NCBI RefSeq assembly: GCF_900184965.1 | Contig: NZ_FXYA01000214.1 | Coordinates: 1-64,000 of the forward strand | Direction of reading: 5' to 3' | Length of the DNA stretch: 64,000 nucleotides | Source: Akkermansia muciniphila | GTDB taxonomy: Bacteria; Verrucomicrobiota; Verrucomicrobiia; Verrucomicrobiales; Akkermansiaceae | Shown: one piece after another, positions 19,592 through 28,340 of the stretch | Layout: every line of letters starts with the position of its first letter | Position numbering within the stretch: position 1 is the first letter of the stretch | Position numbers and translations under genes: made by a program | Notes under the pieces: model-generated | Database searches by the model: none | What the model saw: only the letters and a program-made list of their open reading frames with translations | What the model was told of the DNA's origin: nothing

Positions 19592-21553
19592 ATGATGTAC
19601 TATTTCGCCAGCATGAATATACTGGACGAATCCCTGATGAATGCCGTTAAAGAAGGGAAGCTTTTGGAGTCTTCCCGGACCAATATCCGCCTTCTGCTGG
19701 ATGGTACCAAATCCCCCATAGCGCGCGAGGCCGTAGAAGAATTGGCCGCCGCCGGGGAATGGCAGGAGTTGAACGACCGTTTTTACAAAACACTGGCCTT
19801 CGGAACGGGGGGGCTGCGGGGACGCACCATCGGCAGCATCGTCACCCGGGCGGAGCAGGGGAACGGCGGCGTGAACGGCCGCCCGGAATATCCCTGCGTG
19901 GGGACCGCCTGCATGAACTACTTCAATGTGGGGCGGGCCATGCGTGGTCTGATCATTTATGTGAACAAGCATGTGGAGGCTACGGACCCGGGCAGGAAGC
20001 CCCGCCTGGTCATCGGACACGACACGCGCCACTTTTCCCGTGACTTTGCCGAATTCTGCGCAAAAATCGGCACGGACCTGGGATGTGACATTTACCTGTT
20101 CGACAGCCCCCGCGCCACTCCTGAAATTTCCTTTGCCATCCGGGAGCTTCATGCGGATTCCGGCGTGGTGCTGACCGCCAGCCACAACCCCTCCCATGAC
20201 AACGGTTTCAAGGCTTACTTCAATGATGGAGCCCAGCTGGTGCCTCCGCATGACAAGGCCGTGATCAAGGAGGTCAATTCCCTGACTTCCGAAGAATATG
20301 AGCCGTTGCCGGAAGACCGACGCGGAACCCTTCATGTGCTGGATTCCTCCTTTGACCGCATTTACATGGACCGCTTGAAAACCGTGCTGCTCCGTCCGGA
20401 ACTTTTCAACAAGGGGGGAGCTAAAATCGTTTACTCCAACCTCCACGGGACGGGCGGCCATATCATCGTGCCTCTGTTGAAGGAACTGGGCTGCAACGTG
20501 CAGACCGTGGCGGCGCAGGATGTGCAGGACGGACGTTTCCCGACGGTTGCTTCCCCCAACCCGGAAAATCCGCCGGCTCTGGCCCTGGCTATTGAACAGG
20601 CGGATGCTTCCGGAGCAGACATCGTCATCGCCACGGACCCGGATGCGGACCGCATGGGGGTGGCCGTGCGCGGGGAAGACGGAAAGATGCACCTGCTGAC
20701 TGGCAACCAGATCGGCTCCCTGCTGGCGTGGTACCGCTGCATGAGCATGTCCGATCTTGGCATCATCAATGACTCCAACCGTTCCCGCGCCGTGATGGTG
20801 AAAACCTTTGTGACGACGGGGCTTCAGGACGCCATCGGCCACCACTTCGGTTATGAAGTGGTCAACGTCCTCACGGGGTTCAAGTATATTGCCCAGAAAC
20901 TCGGTAAATATGAACAGGCCATTCCGGCGGAAAAACGGGAGGGCTACCGCAAGATGAGTGAAGAACAGACACACGCCCTGCGTCTGGAATACAGCCGTTA
21001 CTTTGTCTTCGGCGGGGAGGAAAGCTACGGCTACCTGGCCCAGGACTTTGTGCGGGACAAGGACGCCAACTCCGCCGCCATCATCTTTGCGGAACTGGCC
21101 GCGTATGCGGAAAGCATAGGCAAGAGCCTTCTGGAACTGCTGCATGAACTCTTTGAGCAGTTCGGTGTATATTTGGAAATGGGAAAATCGCTGGTTATGG
21201 AAGGCGCGGACGGCGCGGCCAGAATCGCCGCCCTCGCCGCTTCCTATTCCTCCAATCCTCCCACGGAAGTGGACGGCGTAGCCGTCAGCGGCATCCGGGA
21301 CTTTTCCAAGGGCGACATGGTGGATGCGGAAGGCGATCCCATTCCGGCGGAAAAAATGATTTTCGTAGATCTGGCGGACGGCCGCAGTTTTGCGGTGCGC
21401 CCCTCCGGAACGGAACCCAAGATTAAATACTACCTCTTCGGGCACGGGAAACCGGGCGCTCCTGTGAAGGAAGCATTGGCGAAAGTCCAGGCTTCCCTGG
21501 ATTCCCTGTGGACGGCCGTGGAAAAAGATGCCCACAGCCGTTCCAATGGCTAA
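19592..21553 (+). CDS. phosphoglucomutase/phosphomannomutase (alpha-D-phosphohexomutase)
   Basis: 653 residues of the PGM2-like phosphohexomutase group, interconverting hexose 1- and 6-phosphates for glycolysis and cell-wall sugars. It carries the phosphoserine loop TASHNPSHDNGFKAYF, the Mg2+ loop DPDADRMG, the sugar loop GGEESYGY and the phosphate-binding RPSGTEPKIKYY near the C-terminus. Two ATGs lie at 19592 and 19595 after AAGGGG (19585-19590), a close but usable ribosome-binding site; a third Met at 19613 is also possible. A strong terminator follows. Confidence 0.93.
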   Translation: MMYYFASMNILDESLMNAVKEGKLLESSRTNIRLLLDGTKSPIAREAVEELAAAGEWQELNDRFYKTLAFGTGGLRGRTIGSIVTRAEQGNGGVNGRPEYPCVGTACMNYFNVGRAMRGLIIYVNKHVEATDPGRKPRLVIGHDTRHFSRDFAEFCAKIGTDLGCDIYLFDSPRATPEISFAIRELHADSGVVLTASHNPSHDNGFKAYFNDGAQLVPPHDKAVIKEVNSLTSEEYEPLPEDRRGTLHVLDSSFDRIYMDRLKTVLLRPELFNKGGAKIVYSNLHGTGGHIIVPLLKELGCNVQTVAAQDVQDGRFPTVASPNPENPPALALAIEQADASGADIVIATDPDADRMGVAVRGEDGKMHLLTGNQIGSLLAWYRCMSMSDLGIINDSNRSRAVMVKTFVTTGLQDAIGHHFGYEVVNVLTGFKYIAQKLGKYEQAIPAEKREGYRKMSEEQTHALRLEYSRYFVFGGEESYGYLAQDFVRDKDANSAAIIFAELAAYAESIGKSLLELLHELFEQFGVYLEMGKSLVMEGADGAARIAALAASYSSNPPTEVDGVAVSGIRDFSKGDMVDAEGDPIPAEKMIFVDLADGRSFAVRPSGTEPKIKYYLFGHGKPGAPVKEALAKVQASLDSLWTAVEKDAHSRSNG

Positions 21554-21567
21554 ATATTGCTGATTTC

Positions 21568-21612
21568 TTTCCCCCGTCTACCATGTAATGTGGACGGGGG
21601 AAATTTATTTTC
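21568..21612 (+). terminator. rho-independent terminator of the phosphohexomutase gene
   Basis: Perfect 11-bp stem TTTCCCCCGTC / GACGGGGGAAA with a 14-base loop, followed by TTTATTTTC, 15 bases after the stop. Confidence 0.8.
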
Positions 21613-21650
21613 TTGCCAAGGAGGCGGGAATTCCGCAGTTTATAATTCTC

Positions 21651-22193
21651 ATGACATTTGCGGCCCACAAAACTCTCTCTGTGGCTGGCGCCCTTTTGGC
21701 CGGCCTTTTTCTCTCTTCCTGCTCCTCCCAGCAACAAGTTGAAGCTCCTGCGCGTCTTCCCGCCTACCACTTTGTGCCCGGCAAGACGGCCGTGCTTCAT
21801 AACGGGAAAGCCATTCCCCCCAGAAATGCCCCTTCGCAGGTCAAGCGCGCCATTGCGGCGGCCAATTCCCTGGTCAACAAGCCGTACCGGCTGGGCGGGG
21901 GGCACAGGAGGCATCATGATACCCATTATGACTGTTCCGGCAGCACTTCCTTTGTGCTGAAGGAAGCCGGTCTGCTTACGTCCACCCGCCATTCCAGGCT
22001 TTTCCTGAATTACGGGCAGAAAGGCGCCGGGGACTGGATTTCCATTTATGCCAAGAATGGACACGTCTTCATGGTCATCTGCGGCCTCCGGTTTGACACT
22101 ACGGGAAGCGGGCGCCGCGGCGAAGGCCCCCGCTGGAGAGTGGACGGCCGCAATACCAGGCACTTCCTGGTGCGCCATCCCACAGGCCTTTGA
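21651..22193 (+). CDS. NlpC/P60-like cysteine peptidase lipoprotein
   Basis: 180 residues from ATG 21651. A lipoprotein signal (TFAAHKTLSVAGALLAGLFLSSC, lipobox LSSC) places it at a membrane. The body has the NlpC/P60 layout: NKPYRLGGG, the nucleophile motif YDCSGSTSFVLKEAG, and a later NGHVFMVICG with the general-base His. Such enzymes cut peptide stems of peptidoglycan. The upstream open codons overlap the terminator and lack a signal, so the Met22 start is preferred. It lies directly before ftsA, fitting a wall-remodelling role at division; that link is inference. Peptidase activity is likely, but specificity is unknown. Confidence 0.75.
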   Translation: MTFAAHKTLSVAGALLAGLFLSSCSSQQQVEAPARLPAYHFVPGKTAVLHNGKAIPPRNAPSQVKRAIAAANSLVNKPYRLGGGHRRHHDTHYDCSGSTSFVLKEAGLLTSTRHSRLFLNYGQKGAGDWISIYAKNGHVFMVICGLRFDTTGSGRRGEGPRWRVDGRNTRHFLVRHPTGL

Positions 22194-22248
22194 ACCGGGG
22201 CGGCGCGGAGGAAAACCGCGTTTTCTGCGTATGTTCGCGCAGGCTTTC

Positions 22249-22277
22249 TTGAATAATGGAAAGTAATGTGCTATCAG
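22249..22277 (+). promoter_or_regulatory. candidate promoter of ftsA-ftsZ
   Basis: TTGAAT with 17 bases to TATCAG, 31 bases ahead of the ftsA ATG at 22309. Confidence 0.4.
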
Positions 22278-22308
22278 GTGCGAGGACGTTGATAGTTCCT
22301 TGATTTTC

Positions 22309-23520
22309 ATGGCTAAGACAAAAATTCACGTAGGGCTTGAGATAGGGACAAGCAAGACTTGCATGGTCGTGGGCGAAGTGAAGCCCGATGCGACCGTGAC
22401 AATCATCGGCGTGGGTGAGGTTCCTAGCGAGGGCGTGGTTCGCGGAGAGATTGAAGACACTTCCAAGGTCATCCAGTGCATTTACGATGCCTGGAATATG
22501 GCCCAGGACCATGCGGACGTGGATATCATGACCGTCTATCTGTCCGTGACGGGGGCTCATATTGTGGGGCAGAACAACCGGGGAACGTTCCGTCTTCCCC
22601 CGGATGAAAGCATTATTTCCCAGGAGCATATGGACGAGGTGACGGAAATCGCCCGGGACGTCGCCCTGGGGCCGGAACAATTCGTTCTGCACCGAGTGCC
22701 CGGTCTCTTTTCCGTGGACGGGCAGGAAAACCTGACCAATCCCGCCGGCTTGACAGGAAGAACCCTGGACATTGACTGCCATATCATCCACGGAATCAAA
22801 TCCCGCATTACCAACTCTTTCCGTTGCGTGCGGGAAGTCCCGCTGGATATTGCGGATGTGGTTTTCGCCCCCATTGCCACGGCCCAGTTTGTGCTTAACA
22901 GGCAGGTCAAGCAGGCAGGCGCCCTGCTTATTGACATGGGTGCGGGCACGACGGACTATGTGCTTTACCTGGACGGCCAGCTTGTGGCCTCCGGATGCGT
23001 GCCGCTGGGCGGAGACCACATTTCCAACGACATCACGCTGATGACCGGCATCCCTCTGGCCCAGGCGGAACTGCTCAAGAAGACGGAAGGGGACGCCAAC
23101 AGCTTTTCCGGGAAAACCAACGAGATGGTGCGCGTGCGTGGAGACGGGCATATGAAGGATGCCGCCATCGAACGCAACGTGCTGAATGAAATCATCCGTT
23201 CCCGACTGCTGGAAATTTTCAATCTGGTCAAATCCTCCCTGCCCAAGGACACCTTCAAGGGCAACCGCTGCCACGGCGTTTACCTGTGCGGGGGCGCCAG
23301 CCTGATGCGCGGCGTGGGGGAACTGGCCTCCCACGTGTTCGGCGTGGCCATCAGCCGGCCTACGCTGGTTAAAAACGGAGCGCCTTCCTACCTGGATGAT
23401 CCGCGCTACTGCACGGCCATAGGCCTGATACGGTATGCCCAGATTCTGGATGCCGAGCTGCCGCAGCAGCGCAGCTGGCTGGGACGGATGCTGGGCTTCT
23501 TCGGAAAGAAGAACTCCTGA
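22309..23520 (+). CDS. ftsA: cell division protein FtsA
   Basis: 403 residues of the actin-like FtsA family, which tethers FtsZ filaments to the membrane. The nucleotide-binding blocks are visible: phosphate 1 HVGLEIGTSKT, phosphate 2 DMGAGTTDYVLY and the adenosine region LCGGASLMRGVGELA. The C-terminus ends in an amphipathic basic segment (SWLGRMLGFFGKK) that fits the membrane-targeting helix. ATG 22309 is preferred over an in-frame TTG at 22300 because MAKTKIHVGLEIG gives the normal N-terminus. It is followed by ftsZ after 25 bases. Other dcw genes (ddl, ftsQ, mur) are not adjacent. Confidence 0.94.
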   Translation: MAKTKIHVGLEIGTSKTCMVVGEVKPDATVTIIGVGEVPSEGVVRGEIEDTSKVIQCIYDAWNMAQDHADVDIMTVYLSVTGAHIVGQNNRGTFRLPPDESIISQEHMDEVTEIARDVALGPEQFVLHRVPGLFSVDGQENLTNPAGLTGRTLDIDCHIIHGIKSRITNSFRCVREVPLDIADVVFAPIATAQFVLNRQVKQAGALLIDMGAGTTDYVLYLDGQLVASGCVPLGGDHISNDITLMTGIPLAQAELLKKTEGDANSFSGKTNEMVRVRGDGHMKDAAIERNVLNEIIRSRLLEIFNLVKSSLPKDTFKGNRCHGVYLCGGASLMRGVGELASHVFGVAISRPTLVKNGAPSYLDDPRYCTAIGLIRYAQILDAELPQQRSWLGRMLGFFGKKNS

Positions 23521-23545
23521 TCAACCTTTATCCAAATTAACAACC

Positions 23546-24991
23546 ATGCTGGAAATTTCTCCCCAGGGGCCGTCCGGCCTGCCCGGAAAAATCTGCCTGT
23601 GCGGCATTGGGGCCGCGGGAACCAAGGTAATGGAGGAAGTGCTGCTGCTGGCTCCCCAGCCAGTTTCCGTTTGCGCCATGAATCTTGATGCCCGGCTATT
23701 GAACGCCTCAGCCGTTCCGTGCAAGGTCCATTTGGGCGCCAGGCTTACCAGGGGGCTCGGTTCCGGCGGAGACGCCTCCGTAGGAACCCAGGCAGCCTGT
23801 GAAAGCGAATCTTCCATTCTCCGTGCTTTGGAAGGCAGCGCGTTGACTGTTCTTGTCGCCGGGCTGGGAGGGGGAACGGGGTCCGGCGTAGCTCCGGAAG
23901 CGGCCCGCCTGGCCAAAGAACAGGGGGCTTATGTCGTCAGCGTTGTCATCCGTCCCTTCAGGTTTGAAGGGGAACGGCGCGCTGCCCAGGCGGATGAAGC
24001 TTTGGCCCGGCTTGCCCTGTATTCCGACATGGTGCTGCGGTTTGATAATGACGCCATGGAAAGCCTCATAGACCCTGACAAGGGGGTGCTGGAAGCCTTT
24101 TCCGTGGTTAATGCCCTTATTGCCCGCGCCGTGCTTATTGTGCCGTCTCTGTTGAATTCTTCCGGAACCCTGCTTCGGGTGGGGCTGGACGACCTGCTCA
24201 GCGTAGCCGGAACGGGAAAAGGGATTTGCTCTTTTGGCGTGGGTGAAGCGTCTGCGGATGCGTCCGTGGCGGATATATTGGACCAGGTCCGTCATTCACC
24301 GCTTTTTCTGGAAAAACGTTTGGGAGAAGTGGACGATGTCCTGGTTCTGGTGCGCGGCGGGGGGGCCCTGACGCTGCAGCGTCTGGAAGACCTGGTGGAC
24401 GGTGTGGCGGAAATCCTGGGAAGGGGAGTGCGCCTCCACATCGGCGCTTCCGTGGCGCAGCAGCCGGAAGACCGCCTGTCCCTGACCGTGCTGGGCGTCG
24501 TGCCTGTGGTAGAGCCGTCTGTTTCCCCGTCTGTTGCGTTTCAGCGGGAGGCGGAGCCGCAGACAGTGCTTGTGCCGGAGGAAAAATCTTTCCTCGGAGA
24601 GGGAAAAACTATTATTCAGCCCGCGCCTCCTGCCCCGGTTGACGAACCGGAACGGCATCCGGAGCCGGACCTTTCCGTCCCCGTCCCCAGGAGGGATGAA
24701 CGTGAATTGGAAGAGGAACTGGTGCCTGTAAGGCCTGTCTCCGATATGCCGGATGCGCAGGAAACGCTTCTGGAATCCGCGCCTGTTGCGCAAAGTTCTG
24801 AAATGGAGGCGGAGTTGGAATCAGACATGATGCCTGATATTAAGGAACTGGAAGAGGGCTTGCCTCCGGAGGAAGGGGAAGAAGAGCGTGCGGGCCACGG
24901 CCTTTTTGCCCGTGTGCGTCCTCTCATTCTGGACGGGGAAGACCTGGATCTGCCTCCCGCTCTGCGGAAAAGGAAACCGGATCCGAGCTGA
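23546..24991 (+). CDS. ftsZ: divergent cell division protein FtsZ
   Basis: 481 residues. The tubulin-type GTPase core (about 15-320) keeps GGGTGSG at 108-114, GLGSGG at 70-75 and RPFRFEG, but the first glycine loop is GIGAAG, and the T7 catalytic loop reads RVGLDD (211-216). Relative to the canonical NxDxxD this loses the Asn and first Asp and keeps the last Asp. Residues 325-465 form an acidic, Pro/Glu-rich linker, and the tail DLDLPPALRKRK closely matches the conserved FtsA-binding peptide (DIPAFLRK-like). It is 25 bases after ftsA and shares one base with the next gene (TGATG). Start ATG 23546 avoids the overlap with ftsA. Divergence of verrucomicrobial FtsZ is known in general. Confidence 0.88.
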   Translation: MLEISPQGPSGLPGKICLCGIGAAGTKVMEEVLLLAPQPVSVCAMNLDARLLNASAVPCKVHLGARLTRGLGSGGDASVGTQAACESESSILRALEGSALTVLVAGLGGGTGSGVAPEAARLAKEQGAYVVSVVIRPFRFEGERRAAQADEALARLALYSDMVLRFDNDAMESLIDPDKGVLEAFSVVNALIARAVLIVPSLLNSSGTLLRVGLDDLLSVAGTGKGICSFGVGEASADASVADILDQVRHSPLFLEKRLGEVDDVLVLVRGGGALTLQRLEDLVDGVAEILGRGVRLHIGASVAQQPEDRLSLTVLGVVPVVEPSVSPSVAFQREAEPQTVLVPEEKSFLGEGKTIIQPAPPAPVDEPERHPEPDLSVPVPRRDERELEEELVPVRPVSDMPDAQETLLESAPVAQSSEMEAELESDMMPDIKELEEGLPPEEGEEERAGHGLFARVRPLILDGEDLDLPPALRKRKPDPS

Positions 24992-26379
24992 TGATGTCCC
25001 CCCGCACGTCCAGGGTGTGGTTTTGGGCGCTGACCGCAGCCGCCTTATTATATACGGTGCTGCTCAGCTGGTGGAGTCCTCTCACTTCTGACACGTATCA
25101 TCATGCCCTGACGGGCATGGAGCACTGCTTCTCTTCCAGCATGGTTTGGGAACGCTGCGTAGCCTCCTACATGACCTGGAATCCCAGAATCGGGGAATAC
25201 CTGGCCTTTGCCGTAGCGACGGCGGGGAAATGGCTCTTCATGCTGATCAACCCCTTTGTGCAGGTCGGCCTTGCGCTGATGATGTTTTATCTGGCTTCCG
25301 GGCGCAGGGTGGATCCCCGTTCCTGGCCGGACGTGCGGCTGTTCGGATTGGGGCTTCTCCTGCTGTTCACGTGCACGGCCCGGCCCGGCGTCACGATTTA
25401 CTGGCTCTCCGGCGCCACCAACTATTCCTGGGGCGCCGCCGTCTGGCTGGGCTTTCTGTGTCTGTACCGCGGTTTGCTGGAAGACGCGGAATCCGGGAGA
25501 AAAGGGGATGCCGGAAAGAACAATGGCTGGGGAAAGTTTGCCGCTGCGGCTGTTCTGGGATTTCCGGCGGGCATGACCAATGAAAACAATATTCCGGGAA
25601 CCTGGCTGTTGCTGGGAGCCTTGTTCGTCTTTGTCCGCCTGGTGCGGAAAGAAAAACTTCCCCTGTGGTTTTATGCGGGCCTTGCGTCTCAGGTGGCAGG
25701 TTCCCTGTGCATGCTGCTTGCGCCCGGCATTTCCGCGCGGATGCATTCCGCCACTCCTGGCTGCGCGGAGCCCCTTTCCGGTTTTTGGAGCAGATGGGAA
25801 GCTCTGCCTTCGCTCCTGCTCCGGATGCATGAATACCTGGCTCTTCCGGCAGTGCTGGGTGTGGCGGCTGCCTGGGTTCTCTGGAAAAATTTCCGCAGAG
25901 ACCGGAACTCTTTCCAGACATGGAAAATTTCCCTTGGAATAGCGGCGGCATATATTCTGGCGTCTTATGCCATGGCTCTTTCTTTCGCCGCCGCCGTCAT
26001 TCCGGCGGATCATGCCATGTTCTCCGCCACCTTGCTGTTCGGCATTGGCGTGCTGGTCCTTCTTCGTATGTGGTACGGCATTCCCAATGCCGTGCCCCGG
26101 CCGCAGATAACTGTGGCCGTTTTTCTGGCGTTGTCCGGAATATGCGTTTTTTCAACTCTTCATGATCATCTGCTTTTGTTCCGGCAGCATGAAAAGCGCG
26201 TCCGCCTGATTCTGGAGCAGAAAATGGCCGGCATGCAGGAAATCATTGTTCCTCCCCTCTCTCCTCCCTCCCCGTGGTGCTCTTTCATTTTCTGGGTGGA
26301 CCTGTCTCAAAACCCGGAAGACTACGTCAACAGGGGCGCGGCAATGTATTATGGCGTGAAGAGCATCAGAATCTTGTAG
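24991..26379 (+). CDS. polytopic membrane protein, DUF6056-like
   Basis: 462 residues with about 11 hydrophobic helices. The first periplasmic loop (SDTYHHALTGME ... MTWNPRIGEYL) and the WLSGATNYSWG motif resemble the DUF6056 family, membrane proteins with a glycosyltransferase-like layout often found near surface-polysaccharide genes. The ATG overlaps the ftsZ stop by one base, so it is translationally coupled to a division gene. A direct role in division is not known; the coupling may only be operon economy. Confidence 0.6.
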   Translation: MMSPRTSRVWFWALTAAALLYTVLLSWWSPLTSDTYHHALTGMEHCFSSSMVWERCVASYMTWNPRIGEYLAFAVATAGKWLFMLINPFVQVGLALMMFYLASGRRVDPRSWPDVRLFGLGLLLLFTCTARPGVTIYWLSGATNYSWGAAVWLGFLCLYRGLLEDAESGRKGDAGKNNGWGKFAAAAVLGFPAGMTNENNIPGTWLLLGALFVFVRLVRKEKLPLWFYAGLASQVAGSLCMLLAPGISARMHSATPGCAEPLSGFWSRWEALPSLLLRMHEYLALPAVLGVAAAWVLWKNFRRDRNSFQTWKISLGIAAAYILASYAMALSFAAAVIPADHAMFSATLLFGIGVLVLLRMWYGIPNAVPRPQITVAVFLALSGICVFSTLHDHLLLFRQHEKRVRLILEQKMAGMQEIIVPPLSPPSPWCSFIFWVDLSQNPEDYVNRGAAMYYGVKSIRIL

Positions 26380-27150
26380 CAGGCAAAGGCTGCGGGATGT
26401 TAGAGCTTTTTGCTATGAAATAATGGGAAATGGCAATGGGATATCATCTGCGTCTGATGATGACTGTTGTTAACAATATAAAAAATCCTTTTAATAGGTT
26501 GCATGGTTTTCCTGTGCGGTTGTTGTCGCAGACGTGGAACATGCCCGTTTTCCTCAGTCGTGGGACTGGATATGTTTATGGCGCATCCATGATGGAGAAG
26601 GGGGAGAGGGAACGGAACGTCTTGACGGCCGCGAAATCATGGAAGTTCGGTGCCATTTCAGTTTTTCGGCATTTTACAGGCAGGACATCTGGGGGCCGCA
26701 GCGATGCCATCTCGTGACGATTTCCAAATTCGGCTGCTGTGTGGATCGGGATACCGTAATGAAGACAGCAATGACAATGGTAAGTATTATTTGGAAAAGA
26801 GATTGGAGCCTGCGCTTGTGGAGATGCTGGTTCGTTTTTCTCCAAGGCAGGCTGGTGAAGTGGTCAAATATCTTAAAAAGGCCGGGTACGCTGATCAGGA
26901 AATCGGAGACCTGATTGACCGGACTGTAGGCCGCGATGGAAAAACGGAGTTTTTATATAAGGGCGGCCGGGGGCGCCAGCACGATAGAAAGATCAAGTCC
27001 CGTGGCTCCGGGCATATGAAATAACATGGAGGATTGGGAACTTCCCGGAAATTTCATTGTTTCGCCAGGGACGCCAGGGGGGCATGGCAGACGGGAACAG
27101 GCAGATTCCGGGATGCCGCGTTATGGAAGAAACAGGGGAAGCTGTATGTT
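26380..27150 (+). pseudogene. probable decayed coding region, frame-shifted
   Basis: 771 bases with no intact gene of recognised type. One frame reads protein-like from about 26534 to 26760 (e.g. FSFSAFYRQDIWGPQRCHLV). Another frame reads well from about 26770 to the TAA at 27022-27024 (e.g. EMLVRFSPRQAGEVVKYLKK, then DLIDRTVGRDGKTEF). This pattern suggests a single gene split by a frameshift near 26760, or a short intact gene of 124 codons starting at a GTG (26650). The upstream part (26430-26520) is more AT-rich than its neighbours. No family is recognised, so the call is tentative. Confidence 0.35.
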
Positions 27151-28134
27151 CTAATCCATGGGAATTGCGTAGGAGTTCAATTTGTGGAACTCTCCGCTTT
27201 GGGGGCCTTCGTCGGTAATGCCGTTGTTGGGGGCGGCGTAGGTGTCCAGGGTCATGGAATCCGGGTAAATGGTCAGGATATAGTAGGCCGTAATGCCGGA
27301 GCGGTATTGCAGGGTTTTTACTCGGGATTTTGCCGGAGGCAAAAAGGGAATGGGGAGCACCTTGTTTCCCGCGGGGGCGCAGATCAGGGAGGTAAGGGTG
27401 TTTTTTCCGTCTGGGGAGGTAATTATATACAGGTCATGGGCGTGCAGGTGCCCGGTGACGACGAAGCGCACTCCGGCATCCCGGAGATTGCAGTAAAAGA
27501 TATTTTGCTGTTCCGCCGCGCTGTCATTGTAACGGCCCCACAGGCATTCCCGGAATTGCATGGGCGTCTGCAGGGTGCGGTGGGTGAAAACCAGGCAGTG
27601 CCGCGGAACGGTGTTGGCCTTGCTTCTGTTGCGTTTGACCCATGCGCTGAAGTCCACGAGCTGGTCAGGAGTAAGGTCAATATCCATGAAATACAGGGAA
27701 GCGTTTTTATGGCGGATGCCGTAGTTCAGTTTTCTGGTGGCCAGCCCTTGGACGCCCTGCCTCCGCGTAGGCAGGAAGAGTTCCCGGAATTGTTCCGCCC
27801 GGAAAGGAAGGGAGTCATGATTGCCGCGCACGGCGTAAAAGGGGATGCCTTTTTCCCTCAGAATGTTGTTGAGTTCCTTGCGTTTGGACAGACCCTTGAC
27901 GGGGGCGCTTCCTTCAATATCCGCCATGTCCCCTACCTGGACGACCATGTCCACGTTGTGTTTCAGGATTTCCCCATAGAGGGTTTTGATGAAGTTGACT
28001 GCTACTCCCTCGCTTCCTTCCATGCGCTTGGGGGAGTCGTGCGTATCGCCGATGATCGCGATTTTCCATGGGGCTGTATCTTCCGCCAGTGCCGGCTGAA
28101 GCAGGAACATGAGAAATAACGCAAGATATTTCAT
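27151..28134 (-). CDS. secreted calcineurin-like metallophosphoesterase
   Basis: 327 residues with a signal peptide (KYLALFLMFLLQPALA, cleavage after Ala). The metal-binding set of the calcineurin-like family is complete: IGDTHD, VGDMAD, GNHD, a mid-protein His (CLVFTHRTL) and GHLHAHD. It should be a periplasmic phosphoesterase with a di-metal site. Substrate is unknown; nucleotides, lipid-linked phosphates and others are possible. It sits alone, with the polyamine gene upstream ending in its own terminator. Confidence 0.88.
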   Translation of the reverse strand: MKYLALFLMFLLQPALAEDTAPWKIAIIGDTHDSPKRMEGSEGVAVNFIKTLYGEILKHNVDMVVQVGDMADIEGSAPVKGLSKRKELNNILREKGIPFYAVRGNHDSLPFRAEQFRELFLPTRRQGVQGLATRKLNYGIRHKNASLYFMDIDLTPDQLVDFSAWVKRNRSKANTVPRHCLVFTHRTLQTPMQFRECLWGRYNDSAAEQQNIFYCNLRDAGVRFVVTGHLHAHDLYIITSPDGKNTLTSLICAPAGNKVLPIPFLPPAKSRVKTLQYRSGITAYYILTIYPDSMTLDTYAAPNNGITDEGPQSGEFHKLNSYAIPMD

Positions 28135-28278
28135 GGCACTGGATTTTTACAACCTGCCTGCTCTTCCCGCCAGAAAATTATGACTAAGGCGGAAAGATGC
28201 CGTCCGGGGCTTTTTCTTTTGCCCGGAGGCAGGCGTTGACGTGCTGTCCTGGGGAATTCTGTTCCCCGCTGAAAACGG

Positions 28279-28314
28279 AAAAGCCGGACATTGGAAATTC
28301 AATGTCCGGCTTTG
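28279..28314 (-). terminator. terminator after carboxynorspermidine dehydrogenase
   Basis: Perfect 13-bp stem AAGCCGGACATTG / CAATGTCCGGCTT with a 6-base loop. Read on the minus strand it continues into TTTTCC; on the plus strand it also ends in T, so it may work both ways. Confidence 0.75.
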
Positions 28315-28340
28315 ATGATGCCTATAACGCTGGCTGAAAT

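Noticed and set aside
19553-21535. 660-codon minus-strand frame opposite the phosphohexomutase gene
   Set aside because: Antisense shadow; the plus-strand frame has all catalytic motifs.
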